Below, in pieces: positions 1 through 8,919 of a DNA stretch of 64,000 nucleotides. This DNA comes from Pseudomonas umsongensis (GTDB lineage Bacteria > Pseudomonadota > Gammaproteobacteria > Pseudomonadales > Pseudomonadaceae). Within the stretch, counting starts at the first letter, position 1. Each line of letters opens with the position of its first letter. The position numbers and the translations under genes are program-made. The notes below the pieces were generated by a model. That model did no database searches. It had not been told where the DNA came from and worked only from the letters and a program-made list of their open reading frames with translations. The stretch spans positions 1,240,001 to 1,304,000 of the forward strand of contig NZ_NIWU01000002.1 of NCBI RefSeq assembly GCF_002236105.1. The letters are read 5' to 3'.

Positions 1-1
1 G

Positions 2-1066
2 CCTGCGCCGATCCTGGCGTTGCGCGGCGTGGCGTTCACCTACGACAACGCACTGGCGAGCATTGCCTTGTTTGCCTGCGGCAAGGCCGGGTCGGCGCGG
101 CGGATCGCCGATGCATTGGCGTTCGCCACAGGCCATGACCCGGAGTACCGGGACGGACGCCTGCGCAACGCCTACGCCGCCGGCCCGGTGGCGGCGCCGT
201 CGATGAAGTTGCCGGGCTATTGGAGTGTCGAGCGCAATGCCTGGAACCAGGACGCCTATCAAGTCAGCAGCGCCACCGGCAATCAAGCCTGGGCGGCATT
301 GGCGCTGCTGGAAGCATTTCGCCAGAGCGGTGAGGCGTCCTACCTGGAAGCCGCGCGAAAAGCCCTGCACTGGTCGCAGCAAAACACCTACGACGGGCAA
401 GCGCCCGCCGGATTCAGTGGTGGCTATTACGGGTACTTTGACAAGCAGGTCCAGCAGAACTGGAAATCCACCGAGCACAATGTCGACCTCGCGGCGGCGT
501 GGTCGGCACTCGACGCGGTGGCCCCAAATCAGGAGGCGGCAAAGCAAGCGCAAATTGCCCGGCAGTTTGTCTCCAGCCAATGGGACGCCGGGGAAGGGCG
601 TTTCCTGATCGGCACGGGCGCGGACGGCCAGACCTCGGACCGCGTGCGCTCGGGGCTGGATGCGCAGATTTGGCCGTTGATCGCCCTGCATGAGCCACCC
701 AAGGACTGGTGGCGCGTTTTCGCCTTCATCGACCGCGCTCACCGTGCCGGCGAAGGTTACGGTTTCAATCGCGATCCCGATGGCCTGTGGACCGAGGGCA
801 CCGCCCAGGCCGCTGCCGTGGCGCGCTTGAGCGGGCTCAGTGACAAGGCGCAACCGTTGTGGAGCGTGCTGCTGGCCCAGCAGGCCGGCAACGGCTGGCT
901 GTTCGCAACACCGGCAGAACGCATCAGTACCGGGCTGGCCATAGGCCCGGACTCGGTCAGCAACGATTTTTTCTACTACCACCTGCCTCACCTGGGCGCC
1001 ACAGCGTGGGTGGCCATTGCCGCCACCGGCGTCAATCCCTTTACCGGTTTGCGAGAGGCTGACTGA
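2..1066 (+). CDS. Six-hairpin glycosidase-like protein (5'-truncated by window edge)
   Basis: The frame is open from base 2, so the gene begins upstream; about 354 residues are visible. They are rich in W, Y and alpha-helical stretches with recurring aromatic/His motifs (WNQDAYQ, NDFFYYHLPHLG near the end), as expected of an (alpha/alpha)6-barrel glycosidase or epimerase fold. I cannot assign a GH family. The stop (1064-1066) is one base before the ATG of the glycosyltransferase gene, so the two are almost certainly co-translated, which suggests a role in trimming or modifying that enzyme's polysaccharide. The fold is an inference; the reading frame is clear. Confidence 0.8.
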   Translation, partial: PAPILALRGVAFTYDNALASIALFACGKAGSARRIADALAFATGHDPEYRDGRLRNAYAAGPVAAPSMKLPGYWSVERNAWNQDAYQVSSATGNQAWAALALLEAFRQSGEASYLEAARKALHWSQQNTYDGQAPAGFSGGYYGYFDKQVQQNWKSTEHNVDLAAAWSALDAVAPNQEAAKQAQIARQFVSSQWDAGEGRFLIGTGADGQTSDRVRSGLDAQIWPLIALHEPPKDWWRVFAFIDRAHRAGEGYGFNRDPDGLWTEGTAQAAAVARLSGLSDKAQPLWSVLLAQQAGNGWLFATPAERISTGLAIGPDSVSNDFFYYHLPHLGATAWVAIAATGVNPFTGLREAD

Positions 1067-1067
1067 C

Positions 1068-3218
1068 ATGCAGGCACTGGACTCGCTGCAACTGCTGCAA
1101 ATCAATTTCTGGACGCTGGCAGCGGTGATTCTGTTCACCTGCCTGACCCACCGTGATCAATGGGCCGCGCGGGTCGGTTTCGGTGCCATCACCGCCTTCC
1201 TGCTGATCAATTATGCGGCCTGGCGGATTCGCGACACCTTGCCCGATGGGCATTCCGGATTCGCTACGGTGTGGGCTTACACCTTCCTGTTCTTCGAGAT
1301 GCTGGCGATTGGTTACACGCTGTTTTCCATTGTCGTGATGCTCTGTCGGACGGATCACCGCACAGATGCCGATGCCGGTGAACGCCGGCTCAGAGAGCAA
1401 GGCAGCGCGGTCCCTGCGGTGGACATCTTCATCGCCACCTACAACGAAGGCCTGGAAATCCTCGAAAAAACCATTATTGCCGCCCAGGCCATCGACTACC
1501 CGAACTTCACCATCTGGGTACTCGACGACACCCGCCGCGACTGGCTGCGCGACTACTGTGCGCAAATGGGCGTGCAGTACGCGCGGCGCCCCGACAACTC
1601 CCACGCCAAGGCCGGCAACCTCAACAACGGTCTGCGTCAGTCGGCGGCCCTCAGCAATGCGCCGTACATCCTCGTGCTCGATGCCGACTTTGCGCCGCAG
1701 CAGCCGATCCTCTTGCGCACCCTGGGGCTGTTCGACGACCCCAGGGTCGGCCTGGTGCAGACGCCACAGTTCTACTACAACCCCGATCCGATCCAGCACA
1801 ACCTCGGCACGTCGGCCTGTTGGGTGGATGAGCAACGGGTGTTCTTCGATGTGTTCCAGCCGGCGAAGGATGGCTGGGATGCGGCGTTTTGTGTTGGCAC
1901 GTCCTTCGTAGTGCGGCGCGATCTGATTACCGAAATCGGCGGTTTTCCTACAGGCTCGGTGTGCGAAGACATCTACACCACTTACCGTTTGTTGCAAAAA
2001 GGCTATGTCACCCGCTGGTTGAATGAGCGTCTGTCCATTGGTTTGTCTGCCGAAGGCTTGACCGAGTACATCAATCAACGTGGGCGCTGGTGCCTGGGCA
2101 CGATCCAGGTGGCATTGCTCAAGGAGGGGCCGTTGCGCGGCAGCGGCTACACGCTCAATGACCGGCTGCACTATATCCATGGGCTGATGCACTGGTTTTC
2201 CAAACCCTTCATCTTGATGATGCTGGTGTCGCCGGTGCTGTACTGGTACTTCGGCATCGCTGGGTTCTACGCCAATCCGCTGGATTTCCTGGCGTTCGGC
2301 ATGCCGGCGCTGATTGCGTTCTGGGGCTATGGGACCTGGGTGACGGACCGGCGGACCTTGCCGATTTTCACCGAGGTCACGCAGATCGTTGCCTCGCTGG
2401 CGGTCACTGCCACCATCGCCAGCGCCATGATCCGACCGTTCGGGCGCCCGTTCAAAGTCACCGCCAAGGGCCTCGACCGGACGAAAACCATGGTGCATTG
2501 GAAGCTGTTCGGGTTCTTCCTGGCCTTGACCTTGCTTTCGCAGTTTGGCGCCTATATCGCCATCAGCACGGCTGCCTCGTTCGACGGCAACATGCTGTTC
2601 AATCTCTGCTGGACGGTGGTTGCGCTGGTGTACAACCTCGCGACCCTGGTGGCCTGTGTCGACCGCCCACGCTTGCATGGCGAAGAGCGCTTTCCATTCG
2701 ATAAACCCACCGGGTTTCGTTTCGGCGGCAAGGTCCTGGCGGGGCGCCTGGTGGATATTTCCCTTAGTGGCGCGTCGCTCAATTGCGCCTTCGCTGCCTC
2801 GATCAAGCCGGGGCTGTGCGGTCAGATCTGGATCGACAAGCTGGGTTGGCTCGATGTCGAAGTCATGCGCAATCACGGCGAGGACCAATTGGGCCTGCGT
2901 TTCGCCGACCTTGATGAAGGGGTGCGCCAGCGCCTGATCGCGCGGTTGTTCAGCGACGCGACCATCAATGTCGTCAGCAAGGCCGAGCCGGCACAGGCCT
3001 TTGGCACTTTGCTGCAGCGCTCGCTACTGGGCGAAAAAAGTCTGGCGCCGCGTTCCGTCAAGCCGCTCAAGACGCCGAGCCATGTCTCGCCGCCTCGTTG
3101 GCGGCCGATCAGTGTTCCTTCGCGCAAACCGGCTGTGCCGCACATCAGTGTCGAGCGGTCGGGTCTGTGGTCGTTGCTTCTTTCCCCCTTGCGAGCTTTG
3201 CTCGGCCAACGTTTTTAG
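1068..3218 (+). CDS. BcsA-like family 2 glycosyltransferase with C-terminal PilZ domain
   Basis: 716 residues; predicted inner-membrane processive polysaccharide synthase. Three N-terminal membrane segments (about 10-27, 36-51, 69-92) precede a GT-A domain with VLDD (D154), DAD (D205, D207), the acidic ED pair (300-301) and QRGRW (337-341), the D,D,D,QxxRW set of cellulose/hyaluronan-type synthases. Further membrane segments (about 380-530) lead to a PilZ domain (about 533-625) with DISLSG (563-568). The usual RxxxR of PilZ is not present at exact spacing (R533, R535, R541). ATG 1068 was chosen over upstream starts because it follows the previous stop by one base. No bcsB/bcsC-like gene lies downstream, so the polymer need not be cellulose. 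Confidence 0.9.
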   Translation: MQALDSLQLLQINFWTLAAVILFTCLTHRDQWAARVGFGAITAFLLINYAAWRIRDTLPDGHSGFATVWAYTFLFFEMLAIGYTLFSIVVMLCRTDHRTDADAGERRLREQGSAVPAVDIFIATYNEGLEILEKTIIAAQAIDYPNFTIWVLDDTRRDWLRDYCAQMGVQYARRPDNSHAKAGNLNNGLRQSAALSNAPYILVLDADFAPQQPILLRTLGLFDDPRVGLVQTPQFYYNPDPIQHNLGTSACWVDEQRVFFDVFQPAKDGWDAAFCVGTSFVVRRDLITEIGGFPTGSVCEDIYTTYRLLQKGYVTRWLNERLSIGLSAEGLTEYINQRGRWCLGTIQVALLKEGPLRGSGYTLNDRLHYIHGLMHWFSKPFILMMLVSPVLYWYFGIAGFYANPLDFLAFGMPALIAFWGYGTWVTDRRTLPIFTEVTQIVASLAVTATIASAMIRPFGRPFKVTAKGLDRTKTMVHWKLFGFFLALTLLSQFGAYIAISTAASFDGNMLFNLCWTVVALVYNLATLVACVDRPRLHGEERFPFDKPTGFRFGGKVLAGRLVDISLSGASLNCAFAASIKPGLCGQIWIDKLGWLDVEVMRNHGEDQLGLRFADLDEGVRQRLIARLFSDATINVVSKAEPAQAFGTLLQRSLLGEKSLAPRSVKPLKTPSHVSPPRWRPISVPSRKPAVPHISVERSGLWSLLLSPLRALLGQRF

Positions 3219-3227
3219 GTGCGCGCC

Positions 3228-4667
3228 ATGAACCATTGCCTACCCACCTCATGTTTCATGACCTTGTTTTTGCTTGGCGGTTGCTCGCTGGAACCGACCT
3301 ACGAGAAACCCGAGGCACCGATCGACCAGCAGTGGCCGGCGAACACGGCCGGTGAATGCTGTAACGGCAAGCAGGCGTTCGATAAGGATTGGCGCGGTTT
3401 TGTGGTCGACGAGCGCCTGCGCCAGTTGATTGACATGGCCCTGGCCAACAACCGCAGCCTGCGACAGTTCGCGGCCAGCGTCGAGGAGGCGCGGGCCGGG
3501 TATGACAGTGCGCGCTCAGGGCTTTTTCCTACGATCGGCATCGACACTTACGCCGGTCGCAGCAAGTTACCGCCATTGGTGCGCACACCGGGAGGCGGCG
3601 ATACGGCGGGCAGCATCGCCAACACCTATCAGGCAACGGCCGGCTTTACCTCCTACGAGTTGGACTTGTTCGGGCGTATCCGCAGCCAGCGTAATGCCGC
3701 GGGGGCACGGTTCGAAGCGTCCGAGGCGGATTACCAAACGGCGCGGCTGGCGCTGATCGGCGAAGTTGCCAGCACCTGGTTGAGCCTCAAGGCCAATCAG
3801 CATTTGCTCGACCTTGCGCAGAACACCTGGCAATCCCAGGACCGCTACGGGCAGTTGTTGCGCAAAAGTTATAACCTCGGTTCCAGTGCGCGGATCGATG
3901 TCCACCAGGCAGATGCACAAACCAACACGGCGGCGGTGCAGGTCAACACCTATCGCATGCAAGTGGCGCAGGACATGAACGCGCTGCGGGTGCTGGTGGG
4001 GCAACCGGTACCGGTGGGGTTGCTGCCGACCGGCGCGCTGGGTGAGCAGTTGGCGACCCTGGACGTGCCGGCGGGTTTGCCTTCGGCGCTGGTTGAGCGA
4101 CGGCCGGACATCATGTCGGCCGAGGCGCAGTTGCGTGCAGCCAACGCGGATATCGGCGCGGCCCGTACGGCGTACTTCCCGACTTTTTCCCTGACGTCGG
4201 CGCTGGGCAGCCTGACCGGGGAGTTTTCCCAATTGCTCAGTGGTCCGGCCGAGTTCTGGTCGGTGGCGCTGGCCGGCTCGTTGCCCTTGATCGACGGGGG
4301 CGCGCGGCGGGCGCAAGTGGACGCCAGTCATGCCCGCTTCGCCGGCCAGGCGGCGGCCTATGAAGCCACGGTGCAGAATGCATTTCGAGAAGCGGCCGAT
4401 GCCTTGAACGCCCGGCAGGAAATGCTCACCCAGGTCGAGTTCCAGAAAAAACTGGTCGGGGATTATCAGGAAGCCTACCGCCAGTCTCGCCTGCGTTTCG
4501 AGTCGGGGCTGGACAGCTATTTTTCTACCATGGATGCCCAGCGCTCATTGTTTGATGCGCAGCAGAAGTGGGCGCAACTGGAGTTGGCGCGGGAGATCAA
4601 CCAGGTGACGTTGTACAAGGCGTTGGGGGGAGGGTGGAGCCAATCGTTGAAGATGGCGGATCGTTGA
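3228..4667 (+). CDS. Outer-membrane efflux/secretion lipoprotein, OprM/NodT family
   Basis: 479 residues from ATG 3228 (GTG 3219 is an alternative). The N-terminus is a lipoprotein signal with lipobox LGGC (C19) followed by the family-typical SLEPTYEKP. The body has the two repeated helical/beta units of TolC-type channels, including YELDLFGRIRS, LVERRPDIMSAEAQLRAANADIG and PLIDGGARR. It would form the trimeric outer-membrane duct of a tripartite pump. The start lies 9 bases after the synthase stop, so export of the polysaccharide or a linked product through this channel is likely. No membrane-fusion or RND gene follows; such genes may lie upstream of the window. Confidence 0.92.
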   Translation: MNHCLPTSCFMTLFLLGGCSLEPTYEKPEAPIDQQWPANTAGECCNGKQAFDKDWRGFVVDERLRQLIDMALANNRSLRQFAASVEEARAGYDSARSGLFPTIGIDTYAGRSKLPPLVRTPGGGDTAGSIANTYQATAGFTSYELDLFGRIRSQRNAAGARFEASEADYQTARLALIGEVASTWLSLKANQHLLDLAQNTWQSQDRYGQLLRKSYNLGSSARIDVHQADAQTNTAAVQVNTYRMQVAQDMNALRVLVGQPVPVGLLPTGALGEQLATLDVPAGLPSALVERRPDIMSAEAQLRAANADIGAARTAYFPTFSLTSALGSLTGEFSQLLSGPAEFWSVALAGSLPLIDGGARRAQVDASHARFAGQAAAYEATVQNAFREAADALNARQEMLTQVEFQKKLVGDYQEAYRQSRLRFESGLDSYFSTMDAQRSLFDAQQKWAQLELAREINQVTLYKALGGGWSQSLKMADR

Positions 4668-4699
4668 GGCGCGCGATACCCTCACACCACAAATCCCTT

Positions 4700-4787
4700 G
4701 TGGGAGCGGGCTTGCTCGCGAAGGCGGTGTGTCAGACGGCATTGTTGTCATCTGGTGCACCGCCTTCGCGAGCAAGCCCGCTCCCAC
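4700..4787. repeat. REPIN: inverted pair of REP sequences
   Basis: Two perfect 30-base inverted arms (4700-4729 and 4758-4787) starting GTGGGAGCGGGCTTGCTCGC enclose a 28-base loop. This is the Pseudomonas REP type seen many times in this window. It lies just after the outer-membrane lipoprotein gene and could stabilise its mRNA end. Confidence 0.9.
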
Positions 4788-4848
4788 ATTTGTATCGCAT
4801 AATGGCTGAGCCTGGCGTTGTGTCCGGGAATGATTGGGGGGAGATTTG

Positions 4849-5862
4849 TTGACCTGGCGACGGTATGGTCTTTTGGTGCTGATCGGCACCTTGTCCGCCT
4901 GCGGCAATGGCGATTCCCTGGAAAGCTTCGGCGGTCCAACCATGGGCAGCACGTATTCGGTCAAGTACGTGCGTCACGCCGGTCTTCCTGCCCCGGCAGA
5001 CGTCCAGGTCGAGGTCGAGAAGATCCTGGCGGAGGTCGACCGGCACTTATCGACCTATCGCAGCGACTCGGACATCGCGCAATTCAACGCATTACCGGCC
5101 AACCACTGTCGGGTAATGCCTGCGTCGGTCCTGCAATTGGTCCGCGTCGGCGAGCAGCTGTCCATGCAAAGTGCAGGCGCTTTCGATTTGACGGTCGAGC
5201 CGCTGCTCAATCTCTGGGGGTTCGGCCCACAGGCCCGTGAAGAAAAAATCCCCACTGCACAGGCGCTGGCCGAGGTGCGTCAACATGTCGGTCACGATCA
5301 TCTGCGCATTGACGGCGAGCAGCTATGCAAGGACGCCGCCGTGGAAGTCGACTTCAACAGTATCGCCGCCGGTTATGCGCTGGACACGATTGCCGCGAAG
5401 CTCACGGCCATGGGCATCCACGACTATCTTGCCGAAGCCACCGGTGAACTCAAGGCCGCCGGCAGGAAACTCGACGGCACCGCATGGCGCATCGCTGTGG
5501 AAGAACCTCGCGACGATCAACAGGTGGCCGAGCGCATCATCGCCATCGACGGTTATGGCCTGTCGACTTCGGGTGACTACCGTAACTATTTCGTGCAGGG
5601 TGGCCAGCGCTTTTCCCACACCCTCGATGCGCGCACAGGTTTACCGGTCTCACACAACCTGGCGTCTGTCACGGTGATTCATCCTTCAGCGTTGATGGCC
5701 GATGGCTTATCGACGCTGTTGCTGATTCTCGGCCCGGAGCAGGGTTGGGACTACGCGGAAAAACACGACATCGGCGCATTTTTTGTGATGCGTGCCGATA
5801 CAGGTTTCGTCACACGCAGCAGTCACGCCTTTGAGCGTTTGAGTGGCAGGAAAACCGAGTGA
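4849..5862 (+). CDS. apbE: FAD:protein FMN transferase (ApbE family), predicted lipoprotein
   Basis: 337 residues from TTG 4849, chosen because GGGGGGAG (4836-4843) is a well-placed ribosome site; TTG 4834 lies inside that site. The N-terminus is a lipoprotein signal (LSAC, C18), placing it in the periplasm. ApbE hallmarks: GPTMGSTYSV, DFNSIAAGYALD, EATGELKAAG, and STSGDYRNYF followed by HTLDARTG. ApbE enzymes attach FMN to a threonine of flavoproteins such as Nqr/Rnf subunits. No target flavoprotein is adjacent. It stands alone between a REPIN and sthA. Confidence 0.9.
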   Translation: MTWRRYGLLVLIGTLSACGNGDSLESFGGPTMGSTYSVKYVRHAGLPAPADVQVEVEKILAEVDRHLSTYRSDSDIAQFNALPANHCRVMPASVLQLVRVGEQLSMQSAGAFDLTVEPLLNLWGFGPQAREEKIPTAQALAEVRQHVGHDHLRIDGEQLCKDAAVEVDFNSIAAGYALDTIAAKLTAMGIHDYLAEATGELKAAGRKLDGTAWRIAVEEPRDDQQVAERIIAIDGYGLSTSGDYRNYFVQGGQRFSHTLDARTGLPVSHNLASVTVIHPSALMADGLSTLLLILGPEQGWDYAEKHDIGAFFVMRADTGFVTRSSHAFERLSGRKTE

Positions 5863-6069
5863 TTGCGGCGATTCGGGCATTGAAACCTGGCGTTGTAGTG
5901 CAGGCAAAACTAGCCTACGACGCGACCAAGGGTTAATGTGCGCGGCGTTGACGCTTCTATAGACTGTGTCCGGGTTCTGCATGGACCCCAAATTGTTCCT
6001 TCATGCCACAGATTGGCGTGATTTAGCCGCAGGTGCCGCTGGTGCCGCGGCCTGTTCTGAGGAGTACGC

Positions 6070-7464
6070 ATGGCTGTCTACAACTACGACGTGGTGGTGT
6101 TGGGTTCCGGCCCGGCGGGGGAAGGCGCGGCAATGAACGCCGCCAAGGCAGGGCGCAAGGTCGCGATGGTCGATAGCCGTCGCCAGGTCGGCGGCAACTG
6201 CACTCACTTGGGCACCATCCCGTCCAAGGCACTGCGTCACTCGGTCCGGCAGATCATGCAGTTCAACACCAACCCGATGTTCCGGGCCATTGGTGAGCCG
6301 CGCTGGTTCTCGTTCCCGGACGTGTTGAAAAGCGCCGAGAAAGTGATTTCCAAGCAAGTCGCCTCGCGCACCGGCTACTACGCCCGTAATCGCGTCGACG
6401 TGTTCTTCGGCACCGGCAGTTTCGCCGACGAGCAAACCATCGAAGTGGTCTGCGCCAACGGCGTGGTGGAAAAACTGGTGGCCAAGCACATCATCATCGC
6501 CACCGGTTCGCGCCCTTATCGCCCGGCCGACATCGATTTCCATCACCCGCGTATCTACGATAGCGACACCATCCTCAGCCTCGGCCACACCCCGCGCAAA
6601 CTCATCGTCTACGGTGCCGGCGTGATTGGTTGCGAATACGCATCGATCTTCAGTGGCCTGGGTGTACTGGTCGAGCTGGTGGATAACCGCGGTCAGTTGC
6701 TGAGCTTCCTCGACTCGGAAATTTCCCAGGCCCTGAGCTACCACTTCAGCAACAACAACATCACCGTTCGCCACAACGAAGAGTACGACCGCGTCGAAGG
6801 CGTGGACAACGGCGTTATCCTGCACCTCAAGTCTGGCAAGAAGATCAAGGCCGACGCCTTGCTCTGGTGCAACGGCCGCACGGGCAACACCGATCAGTTG
6901 GGCCTGGAAAACATCGGCGTGAAGGTCAACAGTCGTGGCCAGATCGAAGTCGACGAGAACTACCGCACCGGCATCCAGAACATCTATGGCGCGGGCGATG
7001 TCATCGGCTGGCCGAGCCTGGCCAGTGCCGCCCACGACCAGGGCCGTTCGGCCGCTGGCAGCATTGTCGACAACGGCAGCTGGCGCTTCGTCAATGACGT
7101 GCCGACCGGGATCTATACCATTCCGGAGATCAGTTCGATCGGCAAGAACGAGCAGGAGTTGACCCAGGCCAAGGTGCCGTACGAAGTGGGCAAGGCGTTC
7201 TTCAAGAGCATGGCGCGGGCGCAGATCGCCGGCGAGCCGCAAGGCATGCTCAAGATCCTGTTCCACCGTGAAACCCTGGAAGTGCTGGGCGTTCACTGCT
7301 TCGGTTACCAGGCGTCGGAGATCGTGCACATCGGCCAGGCGATCATGAACCAGCCCGGCGAGCTCAACACCTTGAAGTACTTCGTCAACACCACGTTCAA
7401 CTACCCGACCATGGCCGAAGCCTATCGGGTTGCCGCGTACGACGGCCTCAACCGGCTTTTTTGA
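6070..7464 (+). CDS. sthA: Soluble pyridine nucleotide transhydrogenase
   Basis: 464 residues, the usual length. A cytoplasmic FAD enzyme that balances NADPH and NADH pools by hydride transfer. The N-terminal FAD site is [12 protein letters not shown]. At the place of the redox disulfide of lipoamide dehydrogenases the motif is [15 protein letters not shown]: one Cys (C44) remains and the second position is T49, as in SthA and unlike Lpd. A second Rossmann motif ([14 protein letters not shown]) and YGAGDVIG follow. The TGAGGAG-like ribosome site sits just before the ATG. Preceded by about 200 bases of non-coding DNA. Confidence 0.96.
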   Translation: MAVYNYDVVVLGSGPAGEGAAMNAAKAGRKVAMVDSRRQVGGNCTHLGTIPSKALRHSVRQIMQFNTNPMFRAIGEPRWFSFPDVLKSAEKVISKQVASRTGYYARNRVDVFFGTGSFADEQTIEVVCANGVVEKLVAKHIIIATGSRPYRPADIDFHHPRIYDSDTILSLGHTPRKLIVYGAGVIGCEYASIFSGLGVLVELVDNRGQLLSFLDSEISQALSYHFSNNNITVRHNEEYDRVEGVDNGVILHLKSGKKIKADALLWCNGRTGNTDQLGLENIGVKVNSRGQIEVDENYRTGIQNIYGAGDVIGWPSLASAAHDQGRSAAGSIVDNGSWRFVNDVPTGIYTIPEISSIGKNEQELTQAKVPYEVGKAFFKSMARAQIAGEPQGMLKILFHRETLEVLGVHCFGYQASEIVHIGQAIMNQPGELNTLKYFVNTTFNYPTMAEAYRVAAYDGLNRLF

Positions 7465-7506
7465 GCGGCTCCGGCCGGTGGCCTGAGCCGGCCGGGGAGA
7501 CCGATT

Positions 7507-8229
7507 TCAGCAATTCTCGAGCGTGGCAGTGGCCAAACCGGGAAAGTCTGTAATCAGGCTGTCAACGCCGAAATCAGCGAGCCTGCGCATCAGCGCGGGT
7601 TCGTTGACTGTCCACACCGACACATGCAGCCCCTGGCGCTGCGCCTTCTCCAGGCGTTCCGGCGTACACAGGGTCCAGTTCAACGCGAGGATCTCGCAGC
7701 CATAGCCTTGCGCAACCTTCAACGGGTCGAGCCAGGCGTATTCGGCCACCAGTCCGCGGGACACGTCCGGCACCAGGTCCAGCGCCGCCTTCAATACTTC
7801 CCGTGAACTCGACGTGATGGTGATCTTGTCCAACAGGCCATGTCGTTGCGCCATTTCGCGAATCGCCAGCACCGTTGTGGCGGCGCGGGTGCGTGACGCG
7901 CTCTTGACTTCCAGCTGCCAGTGCTCGAAATCGCATTTCTCGAACAGCTCTTCCAGGGTTGGAATCGGGCACGGCGTGATCCAGCCCGGTCCGCCCTTGC
8001 GCGCGTCGTAGGTCACCAACTCTGCCGCCGTGTGCTCCACGACCTTGCCGCGCCGGTCGGTGGTGCGCTTGAGCGTCGGATCGTGGATGACCATCAGCTC
8101 GCCGTCCATGGACAGGTGCAGGTCCAGTTCACAACGGCGCACGCCGTGCTTGAGACATTGCTGGAAGCTGGTCAGGGTGTTTTCCGGTGCTTCGCCCTTG
8201 GCGCCGCGGTGGCCGTAGATGAGGGTCAC
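7507..8229 (-). CDS. Glycerophosphodiester phosphodiesterase
   Basis: 240 residues, GTG start at 8229 with AAGGAA five bases upstream. Hydrolyses glycerophosphodiesters to glycerol-3-phosphate and an alcohol. Family motifs: GHRGAKGEAPENT (catalytic H7, R8, E16), CELDLHLSMDG, VIHDPTLKRTT, and the C-terminal SVWTVNEPALM / GVDSLITDFP. No signal peptide, so a cytoplasmic UgpQ-like enzyme rather than periplasmic GlpQ. It lies 14 bases downstream of the PilZ gene on the same strand and is probably co-transcribed with it. Confidence 0.93.
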   Translation of the reverse strand: MTLIYGHRGAKGEAPENTLTSFQQCLKHGVRRCELDLHLSMDGELMVIHDPTLKRTTDRRGKVVEHTAAELVTYDARKGGPGWITPCPIPTLEELFEKCDFEHWQLEVKSASRTRAATTVLAIREMAQRHGLLDKITITSSSREVLKAALDLVPDVSRGLVAEYAWLDPLKVAQGYGCEILALNWTLCTPERLEKAQRQGLHVSVWTVNEPALMRRLADFGVDSLITDFPGLATATLENC

Positions 8230-8243
8230 GATCGTTCCTTAAT

Positions 8244-8825
8244 TTAAATGCCTGATTCGTTCAGTTCGCGGGCCAGGCGTCGTTCCTGGGCCTGCCTTTG
8301 CAAAATGTAGCGCGCCAACAGTTGTCGCTGGGCATCGGTCAAGTGTTCGAACTCGGTGCCGACGTCGTAGCCCTCGCCCTTGCGGTCGCAGTGGGTGACG
8401 CGTGCGCGCAGCAACAGGCCCAGGGCCTGGGGCATCAGCACCAGCTTGATCGACAGGCGCGCGTCGGCGGCGATGGGGGTCGGGTGCTGGAAGTCGATGC
8501 CGCCTTCGGAAATGATCACCGGCTGGGGGACGCCGATCTGCCCGAGCACGGTGATGGCGATCACCTGGCTGAGCAGGTCGATGCGCTTGTTCTGGGATTT
8601 GAGGAACGCCGCGAGGTTGCGGTCGCGCTCGCTGATCTGGCGCAGCAGGTGTTGCGACTCGAATTCGCTCAGGTGCAGTTCGCTGAGCAGATTGAATAGC
8701 GGGGAAGCATCCTGCAACACTTCCTGCCCTGCGGCTTCAAGGGCGGACAGGGGCCGAATTTCCAGTGCGATCATGTCCTCGATACGGTAGTATTCGCGGC
8801 GATCTTCTTCATCTAATGTCGACAT
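8244..8825 (-). CDS. PilZ-type protein with a long helical insert
   Basis: 193 residues. An RxxxR motif (R10, R14 in RREYYR) sits at the very N-terminus; the second half-motif, ISEGGI around residues 105-110, lies about 90 residues later instead of the usual 20-35. Residues about 35-92 between them look helical and charged. The acidic/Asn residue of (D/N)xSxxG is replaced by Ile. A cyclic-di-GMP receptor role is the family expectation, not shown here. It lies in the conserved block sthA-GDPD-PilZ-lolCDE and is divergent from lolC. Confidence 0.8.
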   Translation of the reverse strand: MSTLDEEDRREYYRIEDMIALEIRPLSALEAAGQEVLQDASPLFNLLSELHLSEFESQHLLRQISERDRNLAAFLKSQNKRIDLLSQVIAITVLGQIGVPQPVIISEGGIDFQHPTPIAADARLSIKLVLMPQALGLLLRARVTHCDRKGEGYDVGTEFEHLTDAQRQLLARYILQRQAQERRLARELNESGI

Positions 8826-8919
8826 GGCGAACCCATGGTAGCGGCGGTGGTCTGAGTGTAAAGCTGGTTATCGACCCCCGCCACAAGGACGTTCCTTTTC
8901 CCTCCGAACAAGCCCCGAC

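Noticed and set aside
1041..2888. 615-codon open frame on the minus strand
   Set aside because: It is the antisense shadow of the glycosyltransferase gene, which has clear motifs; GC-rich DNA leaves such frames open.
4568..4852. 94-codon plus-strand frame
   Set aside because: It spans the end of the outer-membrane protein gene in another frame and a REPIN.
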